From: Variovorax fucosicus | Lineage (GTDB): Bacteria; Pseudomonadota; Gammaproteobacteria; Burkholderiales; Burkholderiaceae_C | Assembly: GCF_030316825.1 (NCBI RefSeq) | Contig: NZ_JASZYU010000005.1 | Coordinates: 306,001 to 370,000 of the forward strand | Direction of reading: 5' to 3' | DNA: 64,000 nucleotides | Part shown: one piece after another, positions 7,833 through 16,146 of the stretch | Layout of the letters: the number at the start of each line of letters is the position of its first letter | Numbering within the stretch: the stretch's first letter is position 1 | The notes under the pieces: model-generated | The model's database searches: none | Seen by the model: only the letters and a program-made list of their open reading frames with translations | What the model was told of the DNA's origin: nothing | Position numbers and translations under genes: made by a program

Positions 7833-8474
7833 ATGACCCGCATCGCACTCATCCATGCCCTGAGCCACTCGGTGGCGCCGATCAACGACGCCTTCGCACG
7901 CGACTGGCCGGAGGCCGTTCGCATGAATTTGCTGGACGACAGCCTGTCGGCCGACCTGGCGCGCGACGGGAGGGGGCTGAATGAGGCGATGCACCTGCGT
8001 TTCCAGGCGCTCGCGGCCTATGCGGCGTCGACGGGCGCGCAGGGCATCCTGTTCACATGCTCGGCCTTCGGGCCTTGCATCGACGCGGTGACCGCGCGCT
8101 ACTCCGACATCCCGGTGCTGAAGCCGAACGAGGCGATGGTCGCCGAGGCGCTACAGGAGCCCGGCCGGCTCGGCCTCATCGCGACCTTCGCTCCAACGCT
8201 GGTGTCGATGCCACCGGAGTTCGGCGCCGACGCGGAACTCTTGCTGGCGCTGGCCGACGGTGCGCTGGAGGCGCTCAACGACGGTGACGGTGCTCGCCAC
8301 GATGCGCTGATCGCCGCCGAGGCGCAGCGCCTGCGCGAGCAAGGCTGCACCCGGATCGCGCTGGCGCAGTTCAGCATGGCGCGCGCACGCGCGGCCTGCG
8401 AGCGGGCGTCGGGCCTGAGCGTGCTCACCACGGTCGACAGCGCGGTGCGCGCGCTGCGTCGCCGGCTGGGCTGA
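7833..8474 (+). CDS. Asp/Glu racemase-superfamily protein
   Basis: A 213-residue protein starting MTRIALIHALSHSVAPIN at 7833, 17 nt after the binding protein gene. The fold family (Asp/Glu/hydantoin racemase, arylmalonate decarboxylase) normally uses two cysteines, one in each half. The first is present in GILFTCSAFGPC. The place where the second is expected, near IALAQFSMARA, has glutamine and no cysteine. It therefore may not be a standard two-base racemase. It could be an isomerase, a decarboxylase or a one-base enzyme acting on the same substrate as the aminotransferase. It is the last gene of the operon, with a strong hairpin after it. Confidence 0.75.
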   Translation: MTRIALIHALSHSVAPINDAFARDWPEAVRMNLLDDSLSADLARDGRGLNEAMHLRFQALAAYAASTGAQGILFTCSAFGPCIDAVTARYSDIPVLKPNEAMVAEALQEPGRLGLIATFAPTLVSMPPEFGADAELLLALADGALEALNDGDGARHDALIAAEAQRLREQGCTRIALAQFSMARARAACERASGLSVLTTVDSAVRALRRRLG

Positions 8475-8498
8475 CGCGCCTTTTTCCTTCTTTTCTAC

Positions 8499-8533
8499 AC
8501 GACTGCGCCCGGCCATGTGCCGGGCGCAGTCGT
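8499..8533 (+). terminator. Strong hairpin ending the aminotransferase operon
   Basis: A perfect 15-bp inverted repeat (arms 8499-8513 and 8519-8533, loop CATGT) begins 25 nt after the racemase stop. No T run follows, so it may stop transcription less cleanly than a classical terminator or mainly protect the 3' end of the mRNA. Confidence 0.65.
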
Positions 8534-8615
8534 TGGCATGGCGACAGCTGGCGATTCCACGGCTGCTCCGGGCAAACCCGGGCTTGTGACGCACACCGGA
8601 TATGGCACACATTAT

Positions 8616-8629
8616 GCAAATACATTTGC
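8616..8629. promoter_or_regulatory. Operator-like palindrome GCAAAT-N2-ATTTGC, copy 1
   Basis: GCAAATACATTTGC, in an AT-rich stretch upstream of the ABC importer operon. It repeats 29 nt later as a perfect palindrome. The RpiR gene at the end of that operon is the best candidate to bind it. Confidence 0.65.
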
Positions 8630-8644
8630 TCATTATTTGTTTAT

Positions 8645-8658
8645 GCAAATGCATTTGC
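8645..8658. promoter_or_regulatory. Operator-like palindrome GCAAATGCATTTGC, copy 2
   Basis: A perfect 14-bp palindrome 38 nt before the start of the binding protein gene. With the copy at 8616 the spacing is 29 nt, close to three helical turns, so two dimers would lie on the same DNA face. Confidence 0.68.
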
Positions 8659-8695
8659 ACCAATTCGGTGAACCCATCGCTATGGAAGGCTTGTC

Positions 8696-9445
8696 ATGAA
8701 GAAACTCGTTCTCAAACTGCTCGCAGCCGCAACGCTCGCCACGTCGCTCGTCGCCCCGGCCCTCGCGGCCGAGCCCTTGCTCGTCGCCGTAGATACGGCC
8801 TTCGTCCCCTTTGAATTCAAGGAGGGCGACAAGTACGTGGGCTTCGACATCGACTTATGGGACGCGATCGCGAAGGATCTCAAGCTCGACTACAAGCTGC
8901 AGCCGATGGACTTCAACGGCATCCTGCCCGCGTTGCAGACCAAAAATGTCGACGTCGCACTGGCAGGCATCACCATCAAGGAAGAGCGCAAGAAAGTCAT
9001 CGACTTCTCGGACGGCTACTACGACAGCGGCTTCCTCCTCATGGTGCCCACCGCCAGCAAGATCGCCGGCGTCGCGGATCTGAAGGGCAAGACCCTGGCC
9101 ATCAAGACGGGCACCTCCGCCGCCGACTATGCCAAGGCCAACTTCACCGGCACGGAGTTGCGCCAGTTTCCGAACATCGACAACGCCTACCTCGAACTCA
9201 TGACCGGCCGCGTGGATGCCGCCATGCACGACACGCCCAACGTCCTTTACTACATCGCCACCGCCGGTGCAGGAAAGGCGAAGGCGGTCGGCCCGCAGAT
9301 GCTGGCTCAGCAGTACGGCATCGGCTTCCCGAAGGGCAGTCCTCTGGTGGCGCGGGTGAACGGCGCGCTGGCGAAGATCAAGGCGGACGGCCGCTACGCG
9401 GCCATCTACCGGAAGTGGTTCAAGACCGAACCGCCCAAGTCCTGA
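8696..9445 (+). CDS. Periplasmic polar amino acid-binding protein (GlnH-like)
   Basis: A 249-residue family 3 solute-binding protein with a signal peptide ending ALA (about residues 1-24). FVPFEFKEGDKYVGFDIDLWDAIAKDL and DFNGILPALQTKNVDVALAGITI closely follow glutamine-binding proteins. It heads an operon of binding protein, one permease, ATPase, C45 acyltransferase-like protein and an RpiR regulator. This is the most GlnH-like of the binding proteins in the region, and it is directly linked to a full importer. Confidence 0.9.
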   Translation: MKKLVLKLLAAATLATSLVAPALAAEPLLVAVDTAFVPFEFKEGDKYVGFDIDLWDAIAKDLKLDYKLQPMDFNGILPALQTKNVDVALAGITIKEERKKVIDFSDGYYDSGFLLMVPTASKIAGVADLKGKTLAIKTGTSAADYAKANFTGTELRQFPNIDNAYLELMTGRVDAAMHDTPNVLYYIATAGAGKAKAVGPQMLAQQYGIGFPKGSPLVARVNGALAKIKADGRYAAIYRKWFKTEPPKS

Positions 9446-9467
9446 TCGATCGTCCAGGGAGCGAACC

Positions 9468-10124
9468 ATGGATTTCGAGTGGTCGGTGATCGCCGGTGCG
9501 TTGCCGGCGTTGCTGAAGGGAGCCCGGCTCACGGTGCTCATCACCGTGGCTGGACTGGTGGGTGGCACCTTGCTGGGCGTGCTGTTCGGCCTGATGCGCG
9601 CCTACGGCAACAGCTTCGTCAGCAGCCTCGGCTTCGCCTACGTCGGGCTGGTGCGCGGCACGCCCATCGTGGTGCAGGTCATGTTCATCTACTTCGCGCT
9701 GCCCGGGCTGCTGGGCGTGCGCGTCGACCCCATGACCGCGGCCATTTCCTCGATCGTCATCAACTCCGGCGCCTACATCGCCGAGATCGTGCGCGGCGCT
9801 TTCCTTTCGGTGCCAAAGGGCCTGAGCGAAGCCGGCCTGGCGATGGGGCTGCCACGGTGGCGCGTGCTGGCCTTCGTCGTCGGCCCCGTCGCGTTCCGGC
9901 GCATGACGCCGGCGCTGGGCAACCAGTTCATCGTGAGCCTGAAGGACACCTCGCTCTTCATCGTCATCGGTGTCGGCGAGTTGACCCGCCAGGGGCAGGA
10001 GATCATGGCGGCCAACTTCCGCGCCATCGAGATCTGGACCGCCGTCGCGGTGATCTATCTCCTGCTGATCGGCATGCTGACGCTGGGTCTGCGAACCGTC
10101 GAACGAAGGATGCGCATCCTATGA
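9468..10124 (+). CDS. Polar amino acid ABC permease (GlnP-like)
   Basis: A 218-residue His/Glu/Gln/Arg-type inner-membrane permease with about five transmembrane helices. The signature LVRGTPIVVQVMFIYF and the EAA loop (GLSEAGLAMGLPRWRVLAFVVGPVAFRR) that docks the ATPase are clear. A single permease implies a homodimer. It lies 22 nt after the binding protein gene and overlaps the ATPase gene by 4 nt (ATGA). Confidence 0.93.
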   Translation: MDFEWSVIAGALPALLKGARLTVLITVAGLVGGTLLGVLFGLMRAYGNSFVSSLGFAYVGLVRGTPIVVQVMFIYFALPGLLGVRVDPMTAAISSIVINSGAYIAEIVRGAFLSVPKGLSEAGLAMGLPRWRVLAFVVGPVAFRRMTPALGNQFIVSLKDTSLFIVIGVGELTRQGQEIMAANFRAIEIWTAVAVIYLLLIGMLTLGLRTVERRMRIL

Positions 10125-10849
10125 ACATCGTCGAATTCAAGGACGTCGAGAAACGCTTCGGCGCCAACGTGGTGCTCAACCGCGTGAACCTGCAGATCGG
10201 CCAGGGCGAGGTGGTCGTGCTGATCGGTCCCTCGGGCTCGGGCAAGTCGACGCTGTTGCGTTGCATCAACGCGCTAGAGCAGATCAATGGCGGCGACCTG
10301 CTGGTCGGCGGGCTGAGCGTGCGTGGCGGCAATGCTGTGGCGCGCGAGATCCGCCAGGAGGCGGGCATGGTGTTCCAGCAGTTCAACCTGTTCCCGCAGA
10401 TGACGGCGCTGGAGAACGTGGCCTTCGGGCCGCGCCAGGTGCGTGGTGCCTCCAAGGCGCAGGCGCAGGCCCAGGCGAAGGAACTGCTCGGCAAGGTCGG
10501 CCTGGCCGAACGGATGCACCACTACCCGAGCGAGCTTTCCGGCGGGCAGCAGCAGCGCGTGGCCATCGCCCGCGCGCTGGCCATCAGACCCAAGCTGATG
10601 CTGTTCGACGAGCCGACCTCCGCGCTCGACCCCGAACTGCGCCAAGAAGTGCTGCGCGTAATGCAGTCGCTGGCCGAGGAGGGCATGACGATGGTCGTCG
10701 TGACTCACGAGATGCAGTTCGCTCGCAAGGTGGGCACGCGGCTCATCTTCATGGAGCACGGCCACATCACGGTCGACGGGCCGCCTGCCGAACTTCTGGA
10801 CAACCCGCCGAACCAGCGCCTGCGGGATTTCCTGCAACACGTGGAATGA
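10121..10849 (+). CDS. Polar amino acid ABC transporter ATPase (GlnQ-like)
   Basis: A 242-residue ATPase starting MNIVEFKDVEKRFG at the ATG overlapping the permease stop. Walker A is GPSGSGKST, the Q-loop lies at MVFQQFNLFP, the signature is LSGGQQQR, Walker B is LMLFDEPTSALD, and the switch His is in VVTHEM. Length and motifs match GlnQ/HisP proteins. It energises the importer made with the permease and binding protein just upstream. Confidence 0.95.
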   Translation: MNIVEFKDVEKRFGANVVLNRVNLQIGQGEVVVLIGPSGSGKSTLLRCINALEQINGGDLLVGGLSVRGGNAVAREIRQEAGMVFQQFNLFPQMTALENVAFGPRQVRGASKAQAQAQAKELLGKVGLAERMHHYPSELSGGQQQRVAIARALAIRPKLMLFDEPTSALDPELRQEVLRVMQSLAEEGMTMVVVTHEMQFARKVGTRLIFMEHGHITVDGPPAELLDNPPNQRLRDFLQHVE

Positions 10850-10850
10850 C

Positions 10851-11909
10851 ATGCCCGAACTGACTTACTTCGAAATTCAAGGCGCTCCCTTCGAGACCGG
10901 CCGTGCATTGGGCCGATTCGGCGCTGCGGCGATGCACGGGTACGCGCGGCAATCACCTGCCTGGGCGAGTGTTCTGCACCATCGCGGTACGCCGCTGGCC
11001 GAGCAGATGGCCGCCCTGGCGCGCACGCGTTTCCCGCGTGTGTGGGACGAACTGCAGGGACTGGCCGCGGGCCTCGAACTGCCGTTCGAAGACGTGTTCC
11101 TGTGGAACTGCCGCGGCGACCTGTGGGCCATGGCGCCCGACGGATGCACCACCGTTCAGGAAGGAGGCGGCGTGCGCCGCATCACGCACAACGAGGACGG
11201 CGATCCGGCCTTTGCCGGATGTTGCGCCATTGCGGCCATCGACGTGGAAGGCGGCGCAGCCTTCGCGTCTTTCGTCTATCCCGGATCGTTGCCGGGCCAC
11301 ACCTTCGCGGTGACCGAGGACGGCCTGGCGATGGCGGTGAACAACCTGCGTTGCCTGAACGTGCGACCCGGCGTCCCGCGAATGGTGCTGACACGGGCGC
11401 TGCTCGAGGCGACGAGCCTGGATGAAGCACTCCAAGTGCTTCGTTCGACCGAACGCGCAGGCGGCTTCCACCTGACGCTCGCCCATCGCAATGCACCCGA
11501 ATTGCTCAGTGTCGAGTTCAGTTCGCAAGCGTTCTCAGTCGTCGAGATCTCGGGTCGGGCGCTGCATGCCAACCACGCGCGGCATGCGCCGCTGCGCGAT
11601 TTGCCGCAGATCGTCACCGGCTCGTCGCGGCACCGGCAGCAGCGCGGCGACGCCTTGCTGGCTGGCGACGGCCCTGGCGCCGCCGACCCCTTGCACGTGC
11701 TTGCCGACCACGGCGACGCGGCGTTCCCGATCCTTCGTACCGACCCGGCCGACAGCGACGGCGAGAACACGATGGCAACGGTCGACATCCTCGTCGGTTC
11801 GTCGCACATCGAATGGCAGGTGCATGAGCATCCGATGCAGCCGCCGCGATTCCATATGATCGACGGCCATGCAAGCAATCAAAAGAGCCGGCGGCGTCAC
11901 TCCACCTGA
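10851..11909 (+). CDS. C45-family acyltransferase/amidohydrolase-like protein
   Basis: A 352-residue protein resembling acyl-CoA:6-aminopenicillanate acyltransferase-type C45 peptidases. These cut themselves before a Cys that becomes the N-terminal nucleophile. Here that Cys is probably C99 in PDGCTTV, followed by RRITHNEDGDP, a conserved C45 segment. The family hydrolyses or transfers acyl groups on amino-linked substrates. It starts 1 nt after the ATPase stop, so it is part of the import operon and may process the imported compound, for example by deacylating an N-acyl amino acid. The 3' end overlaps the RpiR gene by 41 nt. No signal peptide is seen, so it should be cytoplasmic. Confidence 0.78.
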   Translation: MPELTYFEIQGAPFETGRALGRFGAAAMHGYARQSPAWASVLHHRGTPLAEQMAALARTRFPRVWDELQGLAAGLELPFEDVFLWNCRGDLWAMAPDGCTTVQEGGGVRRITHNEDGDPAFAGCCAIAAIDVEGGAAFASFVYPGSLPGHTFAVTEDGLAMAVNNLRCLNVRPGVPRMVLTRALLEATSLDEALQVLRSTERAGGFHLTLAHRNAPELLSVEFSSQAFSVVEISGRALHANHARHAPLRDLPQIVTGSSRHRQQRGDALLAGDGPGAADPLHVLADHGDAAFPILRTDPADSDGENTMATVDILVGSSHIEWQVHEHPMQPPRFHMIDGHASNQKSRRRHST

Positions 11910-12840
11910 TACGCAGGCCGACGCCTCGCCTCCGCGAACGGTCGAGGCGTTGCGCGCGCTGACGGTGCGCGTGGGCCGAGGCGATGCGGTGATCTCGATG
12001 GGCGGCAAGGCGCACAGCGTGCTGGCGCGCCTGGTCGAGCGTCCGGAAGAGGTGGCGGTGCGCACCATCACCGAGCTGGCCGAATCGCTGGGCGTGAACG
12101 CGTCGACGCTGACACGCCTGGCTACCCGGCTCGGCTATGCGGGCTTCGTGGATTTCCAGACGGTGTTTCGCGACGGCCTGGCATCAAGGCATCGCCATTT
12201 CTACAGCGAGCAGGCCGGCCGGCTGGTCGCGCATGCCTCCGAGCGCTCGCAGGCTGAATCCGTCAGCGAGCGTCCAGAGATCGACACCATGGTGCAGATC
12301 GCCAAGGATTCGATCGCCAACATCGAAAGCTTCCTCGCGCAGCTCTCCGCCGACGAACTTAAGCAGGCGGCCCGCCTGCTCGCCACGGCGCCTCGGGTTC
12401 GCGTGCATGGGCTGCGGCAGTTCAGCGCGCTGGCGAGTTTCCTAAGCTATGGCCTTGCCATGGTGCGCGGTGACGTGGCGTTGCTCGATCCGCACGGGCT
12501 GGGCGTAGCCGAAGGGCTGGCCCAGTTGCAGCCCGGCGACTTGGTGGTGGTGACGAGCGTGGAGCCCTACACGCGCAGCATTGCCGAGGCTGCGGCCGCA
12601 GCCTCAAAGGCCGGCATGGTCGTGATCGCCATCACCGATCACCGCGCCTCGCCGCTCGCGACCTTTGCGAAGCATGCGTTCTTCGTGCCTCACGGCAGCA
12701 CCTTCTTCAGCAACTCGATGGGTGCCTATGTGATCTTCTGCGAAGGGCTGCTGAACCTTGTTGCCACCGACCTCGGGAAGAAGGCCCTGAAGGCGCTCGA
12801 GCGGCGTGAACGCTTCATCGCTGACCTGCGGATTGAATAG
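11869..12840 (+). CDS. RpiR-family regulator with SIS domain (RpiR-3)
   Basis: A 323-residue regulator with an N-terminal RpiR HTH (VRTITELAESLGVNASTLTRLATRLGYAGFVDFQ, about residues 64-100) and a SIS domain at about 165-300 (RVRVHGLRQFSALASFL, VVVTSVEPYTRSIAEAA). It differs clearly from the two paralogues at 4519 and 20741 (EPYTR in place of APYSR, longer N-terminus), matching the different palindrome before this operon. The ATG at 11869 lies inside the preceding gene. A later start is possible because residues 1-30 are Pro/Ala-rich. As last gene of the operon it probably autoregulates from the GCAAATGCATTTGC sites. Confidence 0.85.
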   Translation: MQAIKRAGGVTPPDTQADASPPRTVEALRALTVRVGRGDAVISMGGKAHSVLARLVERPEEVAVRTITELAESLGVNASTLTRLATRLGYAGFVDFQTVFRDGLASRHRHFYSEQAGRLVAHASERSQAESVSERPEIDTMVQIAKDSIANIESFLAQLSADELKQAARLLATAPRVRVHGLRQFSALASFLSYGLAMVRGDVALLDPHGLGVAEGLAQLQPGDLVVVTSVEPYTRSIAEAAAAASKAGMVVIAITDHRASPLATFAKHAFFVPHGSTFFSNSMGAYVIFCEGLLNLVATDLGKKALKALERRERFIADLRIE

Positions 12841-12893
12841 CCCACGACGTGAGACGGGCTATGCCCGATACGGTACCGCGTCGGCCTGACCTC

Positions 12894-13325
12894 CTATTTC
12901 CAGGGCGTCGGCTTCGGCACCTCGCACACCGCGTCCACGCCGATCGACTTGAAGTCGGCTGGGCCGACGATCTCCAGGTACTCCATGTCTGACGAGTAGT
13001 CGAACAGGAAATGCCGGATGCCAGGGCGCTGATGCACGCAGTCGCCGGCCTCGACCAGAGTCACCTTGTCCTCGTACATGAACTTGGCCCAGCCCTTCGT
13101 CATCAGTACGATCTGGAACTCGGCTTCGTGCCGATGCCAGCCAGTGCCTGCCTCCGGCGCCTTGTCGGCCCGAACCAGGTGCGCGATCACGCGGCCGTTG
13201 GTGGCGGCGGCAATGCCGAGGTCCCGGTACTGGAAGAAGTCGCGCAGGCCGTCGCCGCGCCAGGGTGTGTCGCCGGGCTTGACGTGCGAAAACTGGGTAA
13301 GGCTGGGTCCGGAAGAGTTGCTCAT
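12894..13325 (-). CDS. Single-domain cupin protein
   Basis: A 143-residue cupin. Motif 1 is GWHRHEAEFQIVLMTKGWAKFMY with the His/His/Glu metal ligands, and motif 2 is PGIRHFLFD with the last His. The core spans about residues 50-125. Small cupins act as isomerases or dioxygenases or bind a small acid. It is the last gene of the minus-strand operon with a dicarboxylate/amino-acid symporter and CoA enzymes, so it may act on the same substrate. The exact reaction is unknown. Confidence 0.8.
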   Translation of the reverse strand: MSNSSGPSLTQFSHVKPGDTPWRGDGLRDFFQYRDLGIAAATNGRVIAHLVRADKAPEAGTGWHRHEAEFQIVLMTKGWAKFMYEDKVTLVEAGDCVHQRPGIRHFLFDYSSDMEYLEIVGPADFKSIGVDAVCEVPKPTPWK

Positions 13326-13388
13326 GGGATGCGTTGAGAGGCGGTGGTGGAAAAAAGGCGGCGCTGGGGTGCCCTGCCAGAGCAGTGC

Positions 13389-14300
13389 TCAGGGCGGCAG
13401 GCCCAGGGCCTCGAAGATCGTTGTGAGCTGCGGGTTCATGGGCATGCCCAGGCGCTCGCCGTCGGGTAGCCGGCGGACGAACCACTTGTCGTAGATCCAG
13501 CTGATCTCGCGACTTTTCGCGAGATCGCCAAAGGTCTGATTCACCACCTGCGCGAGCTGCGGGTCGTCTTTGCGATAGACGATGCCGTACGGCTCGAAGC
13601 TCAGGTAGTCGCCTACGACGGATAGGCCGCGCGGCGCCTTGGCCCGGGCGACGAAGCCGTACTGCAACACGTCATCGGTCGCGAAGGCATCGGCCTGGCC
13701 GGCCTGGAACGCGTCGAAAGCCTGCTGCAGGTCGGGGCGCACGAGGATCGTCAGGTTCAAGGCCTGCTTGGCCGAGAGCGAGCGGATCGCGGCCTCGTTG
13801 GTCGTACCAGTACTGACGACCACGGTCTTGCCCTTCATCTGGTGGAAGGACGCAATGCCGGCGCCGCGCCGCACCAGCAGCTTGGTGCCCGTCACGAAGA
13901 TCACGGGCGAGAAGGCGACCTCCTGCTGGCGCAATTGGGTGTTGGTGGTCGAGCCGCATTCGAGGTCGACGCGCCCGCTCTTCACCGCGGGCAGCCGTTC
14001 TTCCGAGCGCAGCAATTCGTGGCGTACCTGCAACTCCGGCGCGTCGATCGCGCTGCGGATGCCCTCGACGATACGTTCGCAGAGATCGATCGAGTAGCCG
14101 ATCGGCCGACCCGTCCTGCTCGTGTACGAGAAGGGGAAAGATGCCTCACGCACGCCCAGCGTGATCGTGCCGGACTCCTTCACCTTCTTCAGCGTGCCGC
14201 TCAGCGCATCGAAGCTCTGCGCGTGCGCGGCGCAGGCCAGCGCCAGCGCGAGCAGCGGGACGAGGCGCAGCTGGCTTGCAAGGGGCCGCATCTCAGGCAT
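13389..14300 (-). CDS. Periplasmic binding protein of amino-acid ABC type, orphan
   Basis: A 303-residue family 3 binding protein with a signal peptide ending AHA (about residues 1-27). It carries GYSIDLCERIVEGIR and DLECGSTTNTQLRQQEVAFSPVIF, as in the glutamate-type protein at 6910-7815, to which it is clearly related. Its start overlaps the 3' end of the symporter gene by 8 nt, and no permease or ATPase gene follows. Pairing with a secondary symporter is unusual. It may instead feed the importer at 9468-10849. Confidence 0.86.
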   Translation of the reverse strand: MPEMRPLASQLRLVPLLALALACAAHAQSFDALSGTLKKVKESGTITLGVREASFPFSYTSRTGRPIGYSIDLCERIVEGIRSAIDAPELQVRHELLRSEERLPAVKSGRVDLECGSTTNTQLRQQEVAFSPVIFVTGTKLLVRRGAGIASFHQMKGKTVVVSTGTTNEAAIRSLSAKQALNLTILVRPDLQQAFDAFQAGQADAFATDDVLQYGFVARAKAPRGLSVVGDYLSFEPYGIVYRKDDPQLAQVVNQTFGDLAKSREISWIYDKWFVRRLPDGERLGMPMNPQLTTIFEALGLPP

Positions 14301-15597
14301 TCTGCAGGGTGTCCGACGCCTCGGGGGTGCGCCGGGTGATCAGTGCGTCTGCCGGTACGTCGTCGCTGACCTGCTCGCCGAGCTCGCCCTCCCACTTGGC
14401 CACCACAGAGGTGGCGATACTGTTGCCCAGCACGTTGGTGGCCGTGCGGCCCATGTCGAGGAACTGGTCGACGCCCATGATCAGCAACAGCCCAGCCTCG
14501 GGAATGTTGAATTGCCCCAGCGTCGCGGCGATCACCACCAGCGACGCTCGCGGCACGGCCGCCATGCCCTTGCTGGTGAGCATCAGGATCGCCAGCATCG
14601 TGAGCTGCTGGCCAAGGCTGAGGTCCACGCCGTAGGCCTGCGCGATGAACAGCGACGCGAAGGTGCAATACATCATTGAGCCGTCGAGATTGAACGAGTA
14701 GCCCATCGGCAACACGAAGCTGCCGATCTTGTTCGGCACGCCGAAGCGCTCCAGCTGTTCCAGCGTCTTCGGATAGGCCGATTCGCTGCTGGCGGTGCTG
14801 AAGGCCAGCAACATCGGTGTGCGCACCAGCTTGACTAGGCTGAACACGCGCGGGCCGAGCACCAGGAAGCCGGCCAGAATCAGCAGCAGCCAGAGCCCCA
14901 CAAGGCCGAGGTAGAACTCACCCATGAAAGTGCCGTAGGTTACGAGCACGCCAAGGCCCTGGGTCGTGACGACGTTGGCCATCGCGGCGAAGACCGCCAG
15001 CGGAGCCACTTTCATCACGTAGCCTGTCACCTTGAGCATGATGTGCGCCACCTCGTCGAGGAAATGCACCACGCCGTCTGCCTTCTTGCCGAGTGAAGCG
15101 ATCGCGATGCTGAAAAAGGCCGAGAACACGACGATCTGCAGAATCTCGTTGGTGGCCATCGCCTCGACGATGCTCTTGGGAACCAGATGGGTCACGAATT
15201 CCTTGAGCGACAACGAGCTGACCTTCAGCCCCGAAGAAGCCGATGCGTCGGGCAGCGGCAAATTCAGTCCCAGGCCCGGTTTCCACCAATTGGCCAACAG
15301 CGCGCCCAGCACCAGCGAGACGAACGATGCGCCGATGAACCAGCCGAGCGTCTTGGCACCGATGCGGCCGATGGCACCGATGTCTCCCATCTTGGCGACG
15401 CCCACCACCAGCGTGGAGATGACCAAGGGCGCAACAATCATCTTGATCAGCCGCAGGAACAGGTCGGTGATGAGCGAGAAATAGCCGCCGATGGCCTTGG
15501 CCTCCTGTGCGTCGGGGAACACGGAGTGGCAGGCATAGCCAACGGCGATGCCCGTCAGCATGCCGATCAGGATCCAGGTCGTGAGTTTGAATTTCAT
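14293..15597 (-). CDS. DAACS-family dicarboxylate/amino acid:cation symporter
   Basis: A 434-residue inner-membrane symporter of the GltP/DctA family. The serine-rich re-entrant loop STASSESAYP, the NLDGSMMYC motif (NMDGT in relatives) and DQFLDMGRTATNVLGNSIATSVV in the substrate site are all visible, along with about eight helices. Family substrates are C4-dicarboxylates, glutamate and aspartate taken up with H+ or Na+. It lies 23 nt downstream of the MaoC gene, inside the operon with enoyl-CoA hydratases, and so probably imports the operon's substrate. Confidence 0.93.
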   Translation of the reverse strand: MKFKLTTWILIGMLTGIAVGYACHSVFPDAQEAKAIGGYFSLITDLFLRLIKMIVAPLVISTLVVGVAKMGDIGAIGRIGAKTLGWFIGASFVSLVLGALLANWWKPGLGLNLPLPDASASSGLKVSSLSLKEFVTHLVPKSIVEAMATNEILQIVVFSAFFSIAIASLGKKADGVVHFLDEVAHIMLKVTGYVMKVAPLAVFAAMANVVTTQGLGVLVTYGTFMGEFYLGLVGLWLLLILAGFLVLGPRVFSLVKLVRTPMLLAFSTASSESAYPKTLEQLERFGVPNKIGSFVLPMGYSFNLDGSMMYCTFASLFIAQAYGVDLSLGQQLTMLAILMLTSKGMAAVPRASLVVIAATLGQFNIPEAGLLLIMGVDQFLDMGRTATNVLGNSIATSVVAKWEGELGEQVSDDVPADALITRRTPEASDTLQNA

Positions 15598-15620
15598 GGT
15601 GTCTCCAGTCGTTGGTTTTC

Positions 15621-16067
15621 TTATGGCGCCGGGGTTGGCGTGGCACGCGCAGTGGTCATCACCAGCGCTTCGCCGTCAATGACAAGCAGCTCGCCAACCC
15701 GGCACTGGGTGCTGAGGCGCGCCCGGCGTTTGCCGTGCAGCACTTCGGTAACAGTGACCACTGCCCGCACGGTGTCACCAGGCCGCACGGGCGCCCTGAA
15801 CTGCAGCGATTGCGAGAGGTAGACCGTGCCGGGGCCTGGAAGCTTGTTCGCGATGGCCGCAGAGATCACGCTGGCGGACAGCATCCCGTGTGCGATGCGG
15901 CCCTTGAAGGGCGTGGTCGCAGCGAACTCGGCGTTGATGTGGACGGCGTTGTTGTCGCCCGAGACACCGGCGAAGAGCACGATGTCGGCTTCGGTGATGG
16001 TCTTGGAAAACGTCGCACTCATACCGACGCTCAGATCCTCGATGTCGTGACCCTGCAATGCGTTCAT
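15621..16067 (-). CDS. MaoC-like (R)-specific enoyl-CoA hydratase
   Basis: A 148-residue hot-dog-fold hydratase starting MNALQGHDIEDL at 16067, with GGAGA 6 nt upstream. The catalytic Asp/His pair stands in SGDNNAVHINAEFA, followed by GRIAHGMLSASVISA, as in PhaJ-type enzymes that add water to trans-2-enoyl-CoA to give (R)-3-hydroxyacyl-CoA. It shares an operon with two crotonase-fold hydratases and an acyl-CoA synthetase, so two stereochemically different hydration steps are encoded together. Confidence 0.88.
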   Translation of the reverse strand: MNALQGHDIEDLSVGMSATFSKTITEADIVLFAGVSGDNNAVHINAEFAATTPFKGRIAHGMLSASVISAAIANKLPGPGTVYLSQSLQFRAPVRPGDTVRAVVTVTEVLHGKRRARLSTQCRVGELLVIDGEALVMTTARATPTPAP

Positions 16068-16146
16068 GCGTGTCTCCGGTAGGGGCATGTGTCGGCACTG
16101 GATCCCCCGCAGGCGGAGGCTCAGACCTTGGAGTTGGGGTGCGGAC

